From: Stichopus chloronotus
Taxonomy: Eukaryota; Echinodermata; Holothuroidea; Aspidochirotida; Stichopodidae
DNA length: 64,000 nt
Assembly: GCA_021234535.1 (NCBI GenBank)
Contig: CM037836.1
Coordinates: 20,512,769 to 20,576,768 of the forward strand
Reading direction: 5' to 3'
Position 1 is the stretch's first letter, and the number at the start of each line of letters is the position of its first letter. This document shows positions 25,401-40,400 of the stretch, piece by piece. The notes beneath the pieces are model-generated. The model made no database searches. It was not told the origin of the DNA and was given only the letters and a program-made list of their open reading frames with translations. The translations under genes were made by a program, and so were the position numbers.

Positions 25401-28400
25401 ACGCAACAGCATGACTGTTTGCCAAAACATCACGCCACCTCCCGCATCTGTTTTGGAAGTTTGAGTGGTATTTTCTTGATGCTTTTCTACGATATTCAAG
25501 CAGTCGGAGGTTCCTCAAAGGGTGACTGTTGTACCTGATTGGCAATACAACATGGAACTGCATTACTCTATCCTGAAGAATGCTGTCTGCTACGGGACGC
25601 CTAACAAATCTAAGCAAAGATCATCTTACGTCCACAAAGCTACACTGCTTCTCATTATGCAGCCTGCATATCCCACATGCTTCAGAGCACACAGCCTGTT
25701 CAATGAGTTCTGGAAGGCCAGGAGATATGTGCACTGGAGAATGACTCATTACTGTCTGGTTGCAATCCTTATTACAATGGGTAGCAACAGCTGGCGCTAA
25801 GATTATCTTAGGTTAGATTTTTGAGGCTTCCCTTAATTGAAGGAGAGGGCAAATGAAAAAAAAAAGAATGAGAGGCAATAGCCTCCTTGTTCTGTTCTTT
25901 TTCTCTCTGTGTGCTGTGACAAACATGCTCTTTGGATCATATTAATTCTTTTGGGAGTGGGTGATGAATGTAACCCTGTTTGAACATTGCATCTGAATTT
26001 CCATGATTCAACCTCCCATGATCACTGCTAATTGGACTACTTTCTTCTTGACAGAGGAGTATCTCCAAAATGATGGAAATGAACAGCGTCTTCATACGTG
26101 GGCCCTACTTTTTTCCCTTTTTCCTCCATTTTGTTTGTCTTATGACACCGTTTGGGTCATAATCCTGTGTCAAAACATCCACATCCAATACAGCCAGACC
26201 ACCGCACATCAAACAAACTGTCAAGATGTGTCACAATCCACATCCTCTGAAAAGTTTTCCCGTTTAGACCCTCTTCTAGCCAGAATTGAGTGACTGGTTT
26301 TGGTAACTCGTAAAGTGATGAGGTATCACAAGGAGTCAAATTGCCAAAAAGCATCTCAGACTTAACTCACTGCCTAAGAACCCAACAGAACATGTGAAAT
26401 GCGAATACACCGGCAAACTCACATATTAGTATTTGGAATACTGCCCTCTCCTGCTACAGGCCATTTAAAATTGAAATAAAGAAAATTAACAAATTACCTT
26501 TCGCTAAGAGTAACTTTACTGCATCTGGATGTCCCCTCCACGCGGCAGCATGAAGGGCTGTATCGCCAAGTTTGTTCTGAAATGAGCAAAGCAACACCAA
26601 AGCATACATACGGTGAAAATATGAAGAGCAGTCTTCATGAAATATTTGAGGAAAAAATATAAACTCAGCACAAAAAATGAATTATAAAAAAGCAAAGAAA
26701 GACAAATCTCTGTCTCATTTTGATATGAAAATTGTGTCATCCTCTCAAGAGAATGTCACCTATATACTCTCCATGGTCCGATGGTGCTGTCAGTTAGAAA
26801 CAGAATTTTTTTGGTATAAAGCAACACCTAAAATGTCGACTAACAGTGAGCTCATCAAGGTCCACTTCGGTATACCGAAGGAAGAGTTGGACAAATGTGT
26901 GATTTTTAGGACTGAAAACGCACCGCAAATTTCGAAAAAAAACCTAAAATATTGCAGTCAGGATTGTAAAAAGCACAGTCACACAATGTGGCCACTGAAT
27001 CCATCATTACTGTTCATGCATACATTTTGATGAGGGTGAAAATCCTGTTTGAATTTATTTTCTGTCAGGCATTTACATGCAACGAAGAAACTTTCTTCCT
27101 GCCAGCACCTCTGTCAATGGGTGGGAATTCATCTGGAGATACAAACAAGGTGTTTGGTATTACATAGTAGTTAGCATGTGATTTCCAAAAGGTGACGGCT
27201 TCACCTATGACCCAAACCTTCCTTGCCTCACAACAGAATGACATGAACGTGTCTCCCTCATGAACATCCCTGTACCACCTGACTGCCCTCCACCCCCCCC
27301 CCCTTCACTCTGTGCGATTAACCAGCGGTCGATCTGCTTTACCTGTGAATTGAGCTCCACCCTAGGGGTGGATAAAAGGATTTTGATGCATTCGACGTGT
27401 CCCCCGTGACAACTCCAGTACAAAGCTGTAGAGCCAGACTTATCGAGTCCGTTTACGGAAACCTGAAAATGAGAAGAACAAACATCAGAGTTGCATAACA
27501 AAGCCAAGCCAACATCTTCTGGACTTGTTAGTCAGCCTCATGCAGTATGCCGAGCATTCAGCAGACCAAACTTCAAACCCCTCCCGATCCTCCGGAGAAG
27601 AAAAAGCAACAACAAATCAACGTGTAGGACTATAATAAGAAGAGATGGAAATTAGAATGGGGCAATTTGAAAACTTGATCAAAATTATGAAAAAATCTTT
27701 TCCAGTATTAACCCACACCAGCCAATGATCTCAACCTTTAATGGTCCTTAGGGACTCTCCTTTGTCAATTCATCTTGTCATTTGCTTAAAAATGACAGAT
27801 TTGGATCTTTTTAGTTCTTATCTGGAAATAATGAGGCAGGAGGGAGAGAAGGAGATGACACAGTTTGCTTTTCTTTCTTTTTTTTATTTTTTTTAAATGG
27901 AGCTCATACTTCCATTCCTAGTTACATGAAAGGGGATTTTTATTCTTACTGATTTAAATGTCACACCTTGTTGTCATTACCACCTGAGGTGCTAGGCAAT
28001 TCTCACATGTCTCTTTCAAGTTCTCGTCTGCCCCCTCAGAACGAGAAAACAAAATCCAAACACGACGAAGTGGGTTCCTGGGGACGGATCACTTTCGGGT
28101 TCTTTTTTCTTTTCCTCCAAAGACTACGTTGGTTGCTTCCGAGATAGCTAGTGCCACCGTCTCACAACTGGTTGGGAGCTACAATACACCAAGTTGGTTG
28201 ACATCCCAATTTGTAATATTATTCACCGCATTACCTTTACTGGCCGAGACGGTAACGCTTTAACGACACAAATCACTCGACGTTGATGTCCTGCACAGTT
28301 CCTTGATGCCTTAGATTTCCCCAGCCTGAAAAATTTTGATTGTGCACAATACAAGTGTTCACAGGTTCACCCGAGTCTTCTTTGTTTGTCTGCAAGATTC

Positions 28401-31400
28401 CAATCCTGTTTTCGTCCAGCGATAGTTTCATCAGTAAATGAATTGAATTGATGCAGTTACCATCTCGCTGGTATTGCTATCAGATTTGGCAGAATACTCC
28501 CTCGTCAGTAACACAGTCTGGACTGATATTGCGCCTTGCAGTCAATTAGCAAACATGCAGTCTGAACTCAAACCATCAGCTGTTGCCACACGAACTGCCC
28601 ACAGGGCCACTGAGAGCAATGCAAAGTGTGTTTCACTGACATGTGGTTGACTGACGCTCAGCTATATGAACGCCTCATGAAACTGGGTCACCCTGAAGAA
28701 AACACTTTAGCAGACTTGACAACTGACTTTAAGACCTTCAGGGCAATTCATTGATCCCTGTTGTGTCCATCAGCAATTACTGACAATAATTTCAACAGTT
28801 AAATCCTGATTCACCGATCATTAGATCATTCCATTATTACCATGATGCCTCGTTGTATCATGTCACGACTTGAAGTAGAGACAGAAAGGAAAGTAATTGC
28901 CAAACAGTTGTTGGGCAAATCTTGGGGGGTGGCATCTAAACGTGTTACACCATGAAAGTAAAGAAGAAAATACATGAGAGAACTCCACGTGGAATTTCTT
29001 TTCTTTAGTTTGTAACAAATAAGGCAGTATTTGGTGCCAGAAGGGCACAGAATGGGAAGATTTACCACTCTGGAGCACAGAGGTGGGCGTTAACTCCTCG
29101 TTAGCACTAGTGCTAATCAGATATTCCCAGAACAGGCACACACATCCCAATGGATTCTGATGGAGACTGCAGGTGCTGGAATGTCACAGTCTTAAAACCT
29201 GACTAGTCGCAGAGCAAATCTGGGTCACGTTTCAGCTTTTGTGCATCTTCCAGGCGTTGAATCATGCTGATCACATTTGTACAGAAGTCACAAATTACAA
29301 TGGCAGCTTATGATGTTAGTCCAACGTTCTCTGAAAACTTAACGACAATCTCACTACTTGACAGATGACATTGAGGATGGGGCGAAGCTGCAACGCTCAG
29401 TGTTCCGGTACCAGCTGTACTGCACTCTCATGTATTAATGCAATGCACTGTATTTAAAATTTTATGGAGGTATAAAGCTCTCAACATGCACGACCAAACT
29501 ACCGAGCTCTTATGACCTAAATGTTAACATACAGTCACAGCATCTACGTAATAACACCTGCTTTACAACACGATTTGAAATCAGTTGTATATATCAGTCT
29601 GATGTTGACTACTAAGTTGCGACTTGTACCAAACCCCTCTAGTCGAAACTATCACTTGTTACCGAAAAATTAGCGTGGACTGCATGTCACACAGTCTGTC
29701 CTGCTTGGAGCAAATGGTGGCCACTGAGCCATTCTGACAAGCATCCACGACTGTTTTTTGTCTGGGCTGTCACGTTTAGTTGTTGAATCAATCAACAAGG
29801 TTGTAATTTATGACATAAGATGGCTTGACTTTGAACTCACCTTGCGAATTACGAGCGATCAGTGCTACATGGTATTTAATACAGTTTCATACCTTGTTAT
29901 GGAGACATTCCTGCAGGAAACCAACATTGCCTCTTTTAGCAGCCTCGTGGAGTGGATTGTCAACAGATTCCATACTCTCTTCGACTGAAGGAAGGATAAA
30001 AAAAAAAAAATACACAATGTGATCGATAATTGAGATAAAAAACGTAAATTCATCGTAAATTCCAAATGAAAATCTCCTCAGTCACCAGGTTATACATTTC
30101 TGCAGAAAATAGAAGGGAAAAAAAATGAAGGGCTGACAACCATATGCAAATTACAGTCAACTCGTGGGCTGTTTGAAAAAGGGACATGACCGGTTATTTC
30201 ACACGATGAGTTCATGGAATGTTATAAAGATGTTGATGGACTGTGGACTCAAATGGCTAGCTAGCAGTGAAATGTGTAACTGAACACAAGTGGCGTAGTG
30301 GTCCGGACTGGATGGTGGTGAAGTTAAAAATTGTTAATCTTAGGAGTGCTTGCATTGACAAATACATCTGATTGAGATTCTCCGTCATTAGACCATTGTC
30401 TTCAGTCTACTGTAAAAACAAAGAAGCAATTGTAATTAGCTCAAACACACGACACCAACTCCACCACAATATGGCTGATACCCATGGTGCCACACGGATG
30501 TCACCTGACGTTACAACTAAAGACAGGTGCAGTTACTATAGTTCGGCCGATCCTACACCTTCTTATTTTCAACATTAATCACACCAACAGATACACTGTT
30601 ATAATATTGCACTTTACGACATGCAAGACTTTCTGAGTAACGATGCAACCATCTAGTGTATTTAATACTGTCGGCTGTTTGATATGAAGCGAGCAGCCAT
30701 GAGCAAATGTTTGTCATACCACCTTAGGTTTTAACAATCATAACAGACCTGGTAAGAATACTGTATGCTATTGAATTGAGTCTCATAGCCATTCAGTCAG
30801 TGTATTTGATAGCAGCAAGCATTCATACATGACAATGGCTTTCCCCACATAACCATATGCGTCAGGGTTATTGTTATTGCACTCTATCAGTACTTCACTG
30901 CAGTTATACTCTCAAATTTACTACAACAACACCTTTTTAAGACCTCATCCCCCAGGAGTTAATAATTTACAGCCTGTGAGTTTTGAATCTTTAGAAGTCA
31001 TGGCGAAGTTCCATTAAAAATAGCACGTGTATCCTGATAACCAGTTCCCACATGACGGATACCAACAAAGACTTTCACTTCAGAGAAAGGATGACAGACT
31101 AAACCTGGTGTGTCATTTTCAACCGAAGGTTTAATTTCTCACTGATAAAGACTAAATGACCCAAAGAAATCCAGCTACCTGCAAAGACAGGGGTAAATTA
31201 AAAAATTGTATAGTTATCCCTAGCATGTAATAGAATTAATAGCACCCACATTTACCAGAGAGACAGTTTGCATGAATGGAATGTTGGATAAAGTCACACT
31301 GCCATCTGGGCCAAATAAAAAAAAAGACCAAAAAGATAACCCAGACAATTCCTGAAAGTCTGTTACAGTCGACAACATTCAAGCACATCATGACCAATAA

Positions 31401-34400
31401 CACACACACCATCATCATACAAAGATGATGACGTTTGTTCTTTGAAGAACACCACAAAAGTCCTGCAGGACTTTGAAGCACTAGTCTCAGTGGGTACGGC
31501 AGTGACCAATGGATCTCACTTGAGCTCTGAAGGTACGTCCACACTTCGCACACCAGGATCTGTAGGAGGGCCATGTATTCCTCCCAACATTGAGGGTACT
31601 GTACGTGCATTTACATTTTGCTTCAGCAATTCTCTTTGATTCTGCAGTTGACATTCCAGCTCTTAACTATCCTCCACCTGTCAAGGCAATTTCAAGCAAG
31701 GCTCTCCTATGTACTCACACTATGCGAGTCTTTTAGGGAGAATTTCGAACAACCTTTGAATCTCTTCAGATCTTCTGCCCTCCAGGTGACCTCTTTACAG
31801 ACTACAATATTATAGCGGTTTATTGCTTTGGTGGGTAGTTGTCAGACATGCAAACTCACATGACCAGCCCATCTGAAAGTCTGTGACAGTTGCCTTCATA
31901 CAGCTCATCATGAACTTTCAACACATCAAGGGGGCCAACCTTTGAAATCAAGGGGCCACAGTGCCACCATTAAACTTGGGGCAGGCCATGCGTGTTGGAG
32001 GCCATCCTTTATTATTTCTCTCTTTACACTAGCTCTCTTGTGGTAAAGGATAGCAGCACACATAGGCAAAATTTTTGAGTGTATATGGATGTTGTGGTGG
32101 TACAAACTATTGGAGGTTTCAGAAAGTGGTGGAGATTCTGCAGCTTTATGGATTCTTTATGCACAACCTATTACTGTAGAAAGAGGAATCAAAGGCATGG
32201 CATCTACTTAATCTTGTTTAATTTGGTAAATACACACTTGTTGAATCATTGTTTTTCAATCACTTTATTATAAATATGGATAGTATCTTTATCACTTATC
32301 CTCCTTTCATTCCTTTGTTTTTCTTTACTCTCTTTTATTTTTCATCTGTTCGAATGACCATGACGCAGGAGCCACATGATGCCTCTCCACAGGCCACATT
32401 TGGCCCACAGGCTACATGCTGGCCACGCACGTTATCCGCACGAGGCAACTTTAGGCGAAATGTTATGGAATAAAGAACTTGGACGATACTTGTAACAGAT
32501 ATGGCCAGTTGAGGTCTTGTGACAGTGTTGAGAATCCATTTTTAAGTAAAGGATAGTACTGTGTTTGAAAAAGAAAAAAAAACACACACATACACACACA
32601 TACACTTGTAAAAATTCCAACACTGTTGAAATCACAAGTCAAATCAGATGGTTGGGGTATGTACTGTAGGCCTACCTTTTCATCAATGAATGACTAATCT
32701 ACAATGAAAAAAAAAAAAAGATTGAAAGATCAGCGACATATTAAAAAGCATCAATGAGTTACAATGTCACTGTCTGACATAACTTTAATGCTGCTCAGGG
32801 TGACATTTCCTTCAAAGCTGGTTTACTGTACAGCCTATGCAGTATAGTAACTGTCACGGCTTCACAATACAGTATGTGCCTCTGTACATACTGTACCACT
32901 GTATTCCACCCTACACAAAATCAACCACCTGCAACCCATTGGTGTCATGTACAGTATTACGTCAAAAATAAAATACCCAGTGTAGGCCTACATCCACAAG
33001 TAGGTTGACCACAACACATTCTAGTGAAGCAAAACTGCTAGTGCAATGTTAAAAAAAGACACATTGAAAAAAAAGAAACAAAAGAACTCAAGCACAAGAT
33101 TCTCAAAGTAAATACAAGCTAAATCAAAAGAAGTAAGCGATTTTTCCTTCTTTTTTAAACTAGCAGTCTTTATGAAAATCATTCACAACAATGGCAGCAT
33201 GCAGTCATTCATCACGAACTTCAGGTTCAGAAGTTGCAAAGGAGGCACTTCCTTGTTATTACAACAAACCCACAGCAAATGCAAATTTACAAGACTCATA
33301 CTACCTCAGTGGTTGAATGCTGTACAACATTGTGTCTTAATGTACATGTATAGTATATGCGGTACTGTGCTGTGTTGAACTTTATACAGTGTACTGTACT
33401 CTATAAACCACACTTGACTGTGCTACACTGGACGAAATGGTAAAGTGAAGTACCAGTGAGTGCAACACCATACTGTACAGACTGGTTAGTTCTACACACA
33501 AGTACACTGCGAGTCTATCCCACCACACTTCTGTTGACCTGTCCTGTACTGTCCTGCCTAATATCACACCATGTGCTACCTTTCTGAACTGCAGACTCGC
33601 CATCTATCTCCGTTTCACCACGAGTCTCGTGGTTTCGGGCATATAGCTCTCACGGAGAAAATGGCGGCTCAGACGATGAAAATTAGCATGACACAACACA
33701 TCTTCACTCAGACCAAGATCAATGACATGGCTGGTTCTAAGTTATTACTGAAAATCTACTGATTCCAGGGAAGGGACTAAGTTGGCATAACATTTTTCCA
33801 TGGGAGAAGATATAAACTAAGAGGGGTGAAGAAGAAAATGTATAGGGGACCATAGGGGATTTTCAGTAGCTCCAGATTTGAAATGTATTGTTCAGTAATG
33901 TTCCAGTATTGAGCATCGCTCAGCATACAGTATCTGGTATATTGCTCTGTAGCATATTGTATCCTAAAATACTCTTGTTGTACACCATGCCGTTATTCGT
34001 ACCTTAAAATGGGGTTGACTCCAACCTCAGTCTTCTTTTGTTCTACTGAGGTTCAATTTCTTGCAAATTGTCATGCCCTTAGGTCAGTTTTATCACCCCA
34101 TGCTGTGATAATCCACATGGTCAATTAAGCATCGTTCTCCGAAAGTAATTCAGGTGTGTCAATCCAATGTCTAGGCTTTCTTGAGCTGCCTGGCAAGGGG
34201 TATTAGGTGTCATGTCCATCGTAATACATGGGTAATCGGGCATGAAAGAGGGTCTTTTGAACGCTTTAGCACTTTTTTAGCACGATGATAACATCATGCT
34301 GAACTGCACTGCAATTTGCCATACTTTACTGTACTGCATTTCCAAATTGTGAACTGACACAACGAATGCACTGTCACACTGTCTTACTACTGTGTAATAG

Positions 34401-37400
34401 TGGTCCCATATGCCACATAGCAGGAACGATATCAGGCTATATTGTTGCTACATGGCAACATATAAGTCAATGGCAAAAATACTGCATAGGTGGAGATTAT
34501 TGGCATGGTGGACTTGCAAGCGTGTCCATGCCTCTATGCCCCACTGCATAGTCGTTGACAATTACCTAACCAGTGACATACAATCCTAAGGCCTGAACTT
34601 AACCCGTAACACTAACAGCCCTAGTGACTGATCTCAAGACTAGAATTTTCAAGCCAAATGATAATTTTAGCAGAACCAGCTCCTGTGGTTAAATATATGG
34701 GAACATCCATGCCAAAAATGACATTGCACTGCGTATGGCATCTTTTCCATGTTATGGCAAAGTGCCCTTAGTATGGTTGTGGCTAAGGGTAAATCTATAG
34801 CAAAATATGAAGAAAACCTCATAGTAGTAGCAGTGTGGGCCTCTCATAAAAATATTTTTATGTTGGCAGGAGCATTATTAATGATTGCATTGTCTGACTA
34901 TTATATGAAACAGATTTAAAGCAGATATTTGGATCACAACAATAATTCTACTTCACACCAAACATGTGTACTTCATGCACTACAGTAGTACACTGCAATT
35001 ACTACGTACAGTACAACTTTTAATAACTATGCATCAATTCCATGGATGACAGCATTCCTGTAAGATCGGCAAATTGGTTTAATTTGCGGCAAACTACGGC
35101 CATTTTAGCTTACGCATGAGTGTTTATTCATGCAAATACACCGTGCACTTGCAAATCGAACGTCTCTGAAGGTGGGAGGGCAATCCACTTGGTGTTAAAG
35201 AGAATGTGAAAGCAATACCCAATGTCACTCAACAACATTGAAGCAAAGATTCTTTATTCTAGAAGGTGAAAATAACATAGAGTAAATAAGCAAGACAAAA
35301 AAGAATATTTAGCAAGACAAGAGAGAGTATTTAGCAATGCATACTGCAGACACAACTGCAAGGCAGAAATGGATTGTACCACAATACAAAACCTTGATAC
35401 AGTAAATGCACAGAAAGATGATACTTTTTTCTGGAGCAATATTTCTATACTACACACTTGTTTTGCTTCATTTAATAGATGGGAGTACCATTGAGCAAAC
35501 AATGTTAATTTTCCGCAAGTCTCATTCTGAAGCACCGTTGGTCTCTCAATTTTGTCAGATGAATTGGAGGGAGAATCCATCATTCTTAGGTTAAGTGTTC
35601 ATTTTCCACTCATTTTTTTCTGACTTTACATCACCTTCAATGAACAACCATGTAAACTAGTGCACAAATAAAGCCAACATTATTAGTCTTGCAATAGATT
35701 TGGAGAACTGAACAATCATGTATTGCTCCGCTGAACAGCATTATTCAGTCTAAAATGGATAGAGCTTTGAGGAGATTATTTTAAAAGAGGAGATTATTTT
35801 AAAAAAAAGTATATTCACAGACAATTTAAACCATTGACTCAACTCTTGGTTGGTACTGTAGCATTACCAACAAATTCTAGTCACTTAGGCAAAGTAGAAC
35901 TTCCATCATTAAGGTCAGAGGCTAAGTGTTGTACAATCTTACTTTCACACTGACCACCCCTTCTACCCCAGTTCCTCCTAGCCCTAGCTTCTGAGAAAGA
36001 CGCAGAGAAGTTAAATGACTAGTGAAGCTATTTGTCAAAAGTGATAACCCTTGAGCACTTAGCTGAATTGAAGTTGACAGGAATCGGTTGTTTCATGTTA
36101 TCAAAATGTGAGACAGAGAATATCGCCAGACAGTTTAGTAAACAAAACAGGTCGCAAAACGGGGGGCCCCGAAAGCAAAGCAAATTGCCAATGTCGATTA
36201 CGAAACAGCTGACGGCTGCTTTAGGCAAGAGATGCTCGTTTAAGCGGTGCAATGTGGGACAGGTTAGACTGACCTCGCAAAAATCATTCAGTCGACTTAA
36301 TTTGCAAATAACTCACAAAGTTAATATTACTGTTACCCTCACATACGGTGTCCAAAGTAGGTTGTTGATAAATAAATCACACAGCGACAGTCACACAAAA
36401 ATTTTCCACGATGGGGCCTTTTCCAAAGTTGCTTTAATATTGTTTACCTCAAGATTAAAATGTTCCAGCACAAGTTTACTAATGCACAAACTTTTTCTGT
36501 TTTCCAGTCTGAGCGTATTCCAGCTGTGTCGAATGACCTACCACCTTTCTCAAGTTACGACTTGCCTCACATCCAACAACAATCTTATCTGCTTTGATGA
36601 ACAGTCAAATCTTTCTGGTGAACAAGCAAAAAAAACTATTAAGGCTAACATTTATGTCTCCTCCATCTGTGCAATGTCACTGATCAGACCATCCTAGGGG
36701 CCAAAAGTAATAGCTTTTGAGATTTTTATTCCTGTCACTTTGTCATTTGCATGCACAGATGTGCTTTGATCATCAAGGTGTCTCAATTCTTTTTCTTCTT
36801 TGGTTCCTGGAACAGGTTAGTTTTCTCAAAACAAAAACTACCTCTCGATCAAAAGAGAATCTTAAGAATGACTCAGCTGGTTCATTGATTCACTTACCAT
36901 AGTTGCTGGGAATTAAACCAAATTTTTGTCCACATTTTCCTTTGTACCAATCCTTCGAGCTCTGATGGACCAAAAATGAAATAGGAAAGATGGTCAAATA
37001 TGAAGCAAAAAAGGGGAGATTCTATACTGTCAATATAGTTTCATAGCCAGAGCTTTCATCAGCTGACTTTTGCAGTACATGTGGTATTATGATAGTAATT
37101 GTAAAATCTGAGGCAATTGTGATCGATTACATTCAGATGTAATCGTCTCAAGCCTGTTTGAGAATTTGATGTATTAAGAAACCTCTAAGAGGAAGTAATG
37201 TTTGTGATTGCTGACAGTGGTCTAAAAACAATCACACCTTCTTCTTCTTCCCTTTAAGGGGCTCCTGAAGTGATATCAATAAATTTGTGAGGATTTTGAA
37301 GTTTGCAACCATGTGTCAATGCATGTAATTAGCATAATTAGTCAAGTTTCATCTATGGCAGTAATGGAAGTTGTCAAACATTAATTTTTGACACTGACTT

Positions 37401-40400
37401 GTAATAGCTAGGTGCATACACAGTAAATTTAGTACTAACGTGAAAAGTGTCTGGTCACAAACTTTTGAAAACCAAACTGAATCAATTGTTAATTTCTCAC
37501 TCATTGATGTTCCTTAGTGTGCCACATGGGGATCCTCTTAGTTTAATCATTTGTCATAAGTATGTGAAGGGAACGTGACAGGTCTACTGAAATTTAGTGA
37601 ATTTCAGGACACAATTGAACATGCCTCTTTGATCTTGCCATTGTTTTGCAAAGCAGGAATGAGCTAAAACTATTACTGTAGCACTGAAACATTTATGGCA
37701 AGCCTAATGCGCAGTAATTACAGAAACAAGGTTTTTCACTGATGAAGTCAGTTCTCTGAACAAAACAACATACAGAACATATTGCAAAATAATGGGTTTC
37801 AAGAAACAAGGTTAATCAACAGAAAAACATACTTTTTTGATAAATAGACCTTTATGATAAACTTTGCTTTTCCACTGACCGACAGGGTTTTGAATAGATA
37901 TATAAAGGAGAAAAACTGTGTTCCCTGTTCATCTAAAAATTCTATCACCAAAGATTATTGCACATTAGGCTTGCCGTAAACATACTATACAGCAAGCAGC
38001 TGTGTCTACATAGTAAACAAGACCATGTTGACACGTTTTTAATCATGCACCCCTGTGGGCAAGGGCAGAAGGTCATGTTCTCCACTGCACTGCCTCATAA
38101 AAAAGAGGTAAACTTTCTTGCTCTTTTGATAATTATTTAAAAATTCCTCGTTCTTTGAAAAGCAGTTAAACTGTGGTGAAGACAAGTTCTGCATGTAAAT
38201 GTGAAAGGAGTGATTGGATTCTGCCTATGAGCAAGAAATAAACAACTTGGGGTGTTCATGCACGTCTATATCAAATGATTACTTGCAAATGAAATGAATT
38301 CAGAACGAACTAAATTTTGAAATCGACCCTTGTCAAAAAATATGGGCAGCTCTGTCGCCAAAGAATTTGCATCAAAAGATATATTTCCAGACATTATTAT
38401 TAAACTTCATGTACCGTACCCATTTGTTTGATTTAAATCAAATCATGATTTAAATCGATGTATTTGATTTAAATCACTGTTTTTGATTTACACCACTGAT
38501 TTAAATCATGATTTTTTTAATAAAAAAAAATCAACAACCCTGACTGTATCTCTTAACCTGGCAGATGGTATGTACAGCAGTACCATAAGTGCAATATGAT
38601 TCCTTTTTTTAATTATATAAACTTGATTATGAAGTATCAAAACTAAAATTATGGTTACAGTCACGGTTTGAAACTGCTCATACCGAAGCTGACAGTCAAA
38701 TAAGGAAGCTAGAACAGACCTAGTACACATTATATTTTGAGTTTAAGCGATGCTTTTGTTGAGAAGTAGGGTAACATATACAGCAAAGGCATTTTATAGA
38801 GCGGTGAGCATGCCTCAAAACATAAAAAGCATGACACTTTCCACCTTCCATGACTTATTTGACTCCACCCCCGCCCCATCAACTAAATCAACTTTCAAGT
38901 CACTCTAATAAAAATACAAGCAAAAATCTGTAAAGCCATTTAAATCGAAAAAGAAAGTTTACTTGAAAGTGTGAGAGAATAAACAGCAAACCGGTTCGAG
39001 AGTCATTTTATGTACACGGTGTACAATGGACTTTTTTCCTAGCATACCTCAGCTTAAGTTGCAACGGACCATGAAAGCAAACTAAGCATTTCATACTTTC
39101 ATCTTTTGAAACTAAAATCAAAATTTCATCGCATCACCAAACAGAACAAAAAAAAAAACCTGTGGCGAACAAGAAGTTCAGAATAGCAAGGCCATAGTGC
39201 AACAGGAGGTACTGTACTATATCTTCCATGCTTCTACATACTGCACAGTTTGATGTTGTTACTACTGTTAAGCAGTACAGAGAAAGGCTTTGCAGAGTCT
39301 GTGCCCTAAACCTAATAAACAGTATTTTTTTCAAAAATCGTTGGAGGATATGACAAAAAAAAACTGAGGGAGTTATTAAAAGAAACATGTGCACTAAAGG
39401 CACTCACAAAGTTTAGCACTTATAATTTTTCAAATACCACTTTGTCAGAAAACTTCTTAGAAGTACTGTACATTTTTAATCTAATTTTGTTTTGACCTGA
39501 AATTTGAGGTCAGACCAAACATTCCCTGATAAAGATGTTTCGGTAGCCAACTAGACATGACATCAAGTAAGCCAGTCCCTTGAAGTGCTTTGGAAACAGT
39601 GAGGTGTCTTTAATGTGGCAAGCTTACAGTACTCCTTCTATGGGGCAGACACAAGATTTTTGTCCACAGGGTGGATTTGATTTGCCCTCTGTGGGAGCGT
39701 GTCTTTCATAGACGGATTTACATGAAACAGTCTCAATAAGGTGTACAAGTTTCAATACCAAAACCATGACCAGAAGAGTACCGTAGCAAGGAGGATGTCT
39801 GCAAAATAATAGCAAGGGCACAACTGATCAATTTTGGGAGGTGCACCGCAGCACTACCGTTGGATCTGCCACTGATCCTTCTCTTTTCAAGGATTTGATT
39901 TCGGACAATCACCGAGATGCGGAGGTCAAACTTTCGAGTCAAATGAACCTACCATATCTGTTACGTAAAGGAGGTCCCCTTCCTCAAAGGATAGTTCATC
40001 GTTCTGTGGAAACGAGGAAACGAGATATTATTAACTTTGCTTAAAAAATACTGCAAAATCGACAAGTGAGCGGTTTTTGCCAAAACTTTTATTCACTGTA
40101 TTTTACAGCAGATGTCTGACCAAACTAATGGAAAAATGATGAAAAGGAAGTGACTGCAATACGCATTAAAGTCAACATGAAAATGTAATTTTTAATTTAT
40201 ATCCATTGTGCTGTCAAACTCTGAAAACAGAGAACTTTGTGTTTCTCAAGTCCTGTCAACAAATCATTCCACAAGGAAGGTGTAAGTAGTTTTGGACTTT
40301 GTAGACAGACATCAAATCAAGCAACAATAAGGCTTCTACTGTACGATGAATTGAGCATGACATAATAATTTAGTTTCCCTACTTCTTTTTTTAATACAAA

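Larger units (their letters stand above)
21762..26497 (-). other. OSTF1 intron 7
   Basis: 4736 bp, GT-AG. Contains the gypsy remnant with nested MITE and repeat copy A. No further exon seen. Confidence 0.85.

Noticed and set aside
26677..27030. 117-codon plus-strand ORF
   Set aside because: Lies in OSTF1 intron 6, antisense, with no domain recognised.
36032..36697. 221-codon plus-strand ORF inside OSTF1 intron 4
   Set aside because: No recognisable domain, irregular composition, and antisense within an intron. Length alone is not enough; I treat it as chance or an old repeat.
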